Shown here one piece after another: positions 13,357 to 14,054 of a stretch of 14,054 bases of DNA. A model generated the notes under the pieces. That model saw only the letters and a program-made list of their open reading frames with translations. It did not search any database and was not told where the DNA came from. Every line of letters starts with the position of its first letter. Within the stretch, counting starts at the first letter, position 1. This DNA comes from Pseudomonadota bacterium (GTDB taxonomy: Bacteria > Myxococcota > UBA9042 > PHBI01), in NCBI GenBank assembly GCA_005788935.1, contig SYAK01000267.1:1-14054 (forward strand). The letters are read 5' to 3'. The translations under genes were made by a program, and so were the position numbers.

Positions 13357-14054
13357 AGTCCAACAAGTCGCTGAAAACCCTTGCGCTCTGGGCGATCTTC
13401 ATTGTCGTCCTGGTCGGCATCTTCCACTCCTTCTCGCGCGGGGGGAGCGGCAGCACGATCGAGTTCTCGGACTTCGTCGAGAAGGCGCTCCCCGCCGCGG
13501 GCGCCTCCGACCCGCGCAGCCTCCCCCTCGGACCGGTGCGGGTCTATGGCGACGGGACGGCGGCCCTGGTGGAGTACGACCTCAGCGCAGGCGCCTCGGG
13601 GGCCGACGTCGAGAAGTCCCGCGACCTGAACGAGAAACGCGTGCCGCACTACACCTACGGGGATGTGCGCATGCCTCTCGGCGGGACGCTCGGGCAGCAG
13701 TCGCTCTACGCCGCCCTCCAGGAGCGCGGGATCCAGGTCGACTTTCACCCCGTGGCCGTCGCCCCGCCCGCGCCGCGCGGCGCGCAGCAGCCGTTCTCGA
13801 CCTTCGTCAGCGAGGTCTTCGCGCGGGTGAAGCCGCCGACGCGCGTCGCCAAGCTGCACATCCGGGGCAAGGAGATCACCGGCACCTACGCCGACGGCAC
13901 GCGCTTCAACACCGTCGGCAGCCTCGCAGAGTATCGCCAGGCGCTCGTGGCGCGCGGGATCGTCGTGACCGAGGAGAACGACGCCGAGGGCTCGTTCTGG
14001 CTGACGCTCCTCAGCTGGCTGCCCATGCTGCTCATCTTCTTCTTCTTCTTCGCC
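13353..14054 (+). CDS. ftsH: FtsH membrane protease, N-terminal part (cut by right edge), with enlarged periplasmic region
   Basis: ATP-dependent zinc metalloprotease of the inner membrane; only the N-terminal 234 residues are visible, so the AAA+ and HExxH domains lie beyond the edge. TM1 is LALWAIFIVVLVGIFHSF (10-27). TM2 begins LLSWLPMLLIFFFFFA (219-234), the segment in which typical FtsH reads SWFPMLL. Between them lie about 190 residues, against about 70 in E. coli. The second half (149-207: STFVSEVFARV, KLHIRGKEITGTYADGTRF, ALVARGIVVTEEN) is the canonical FtsH periplasmic module. The first half (35-134: IEFSDFVEKAL, VRVYGDGTAALVEYD, SLYAALQERGIQVDF) has the same order of elements, suggesting a duplication. 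The TTG start is supported by GGAAGG (13342-13347) 5 nt upstream and by the TTGA overlap with the tilS stop. Confidence 0.88.
   Translation, partial: MKSNKSLKTLALWAIFIVVLVGIFHSFSRGGSGSTIEFSDFVEKALPAAGASDPRSLPLGPVRVYGDGTAALVEYDLSAGASGADVEKSRDLNEKRVPHYTYGDVRMPLGGTLGQQSLYAALQERGIQVDFHPVAVAPPAPRGAQQPFSTFVSEVFARVKPPTRVAKLHIRGKEITGTYADGTRFNTVGSLAEYRQALVARGIVVTEENDAEGSFWLTLLSWLPMLLIFFFFFA

Noticed and set aside
13020..13859. A 279-codon minus frame opposite tilS and ftsH
   Set aside because: It crosses the junction of two recognisable genes and has no family features.

Overview
This is a GC-rich window (roughly 70% by eye) with strong G/C bias at third codon positions. It holds ten genes and no mobile element, CRISPR array, tRNA or rRNA that I could recognise. 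A membrane-anchored eukaryote-like Ser/Thr kinase, several lipoproteins with Cys lipoboxes, a large ASH-repeat plus VWA lipoprotein, and an outer-membrane barrel all point to a Gram-negative bacterium. The closest fit is a myxobacterium-like (Myxococcota or Bradymonadota) lineage. That placement is inferred from gene style; no marker gene was compared.

Left part (1-5123). A Ser/Thr protein kinase runs off the left edge on the minus strand. It is divergent from a small, unrecognised Cys-containing lipoprotein (1284-1916, +). The lipoprotein converges on a 1030-residue minus-strand lipoprotein (2031-5123) built from about six Ig-like ASH (choice-of-anchor-D type) repeats followed by a von Willebrand A domain. 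The convergent gap contains GC-rich stem-loops.

Middle part (5341-9963, all +). A METTL21/Nnt1-type methyltransferase has a textbook Shine-Dalgarno. It is followed by a tight three-gene unit: an alginate-export/porin-like outer-membrane barrel, a lipoprotein with an N-terminal Ig-like domain, and an RluA-family pseudouridine synthase. The synthase start overlaps the lipoprotein stop (GTGA).

Right part (10216-14054, all +). A radical SAM protein of unknown substrate ends in a good stem-loop. It is followed by an FmdB-type zinc-ribbon protein, then tilS (tRNA-Ile lysidine synthase) and ftsH. The last two overlap by TTGA, a conserved bacterial neighbourhood. ftsH is cut by the right edge just after its second membrane segment.

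The most notable observation is that this FtsH has a periplasmic region of about 190 residues that looks like two tandem copies of the usual roughly 70-residue module. Secondary points are a break in codon usage over the last ~72 codons of tilS, a 17-bp inverted repeat over a candidate promoter upstream of the 1284 lipoprotein, and a cre-like palindrome upstream of the radical SAM gene. I did not see a clear new defence, mobile or biosynthetic system. The very long antisense frames are GC-bias shadows.
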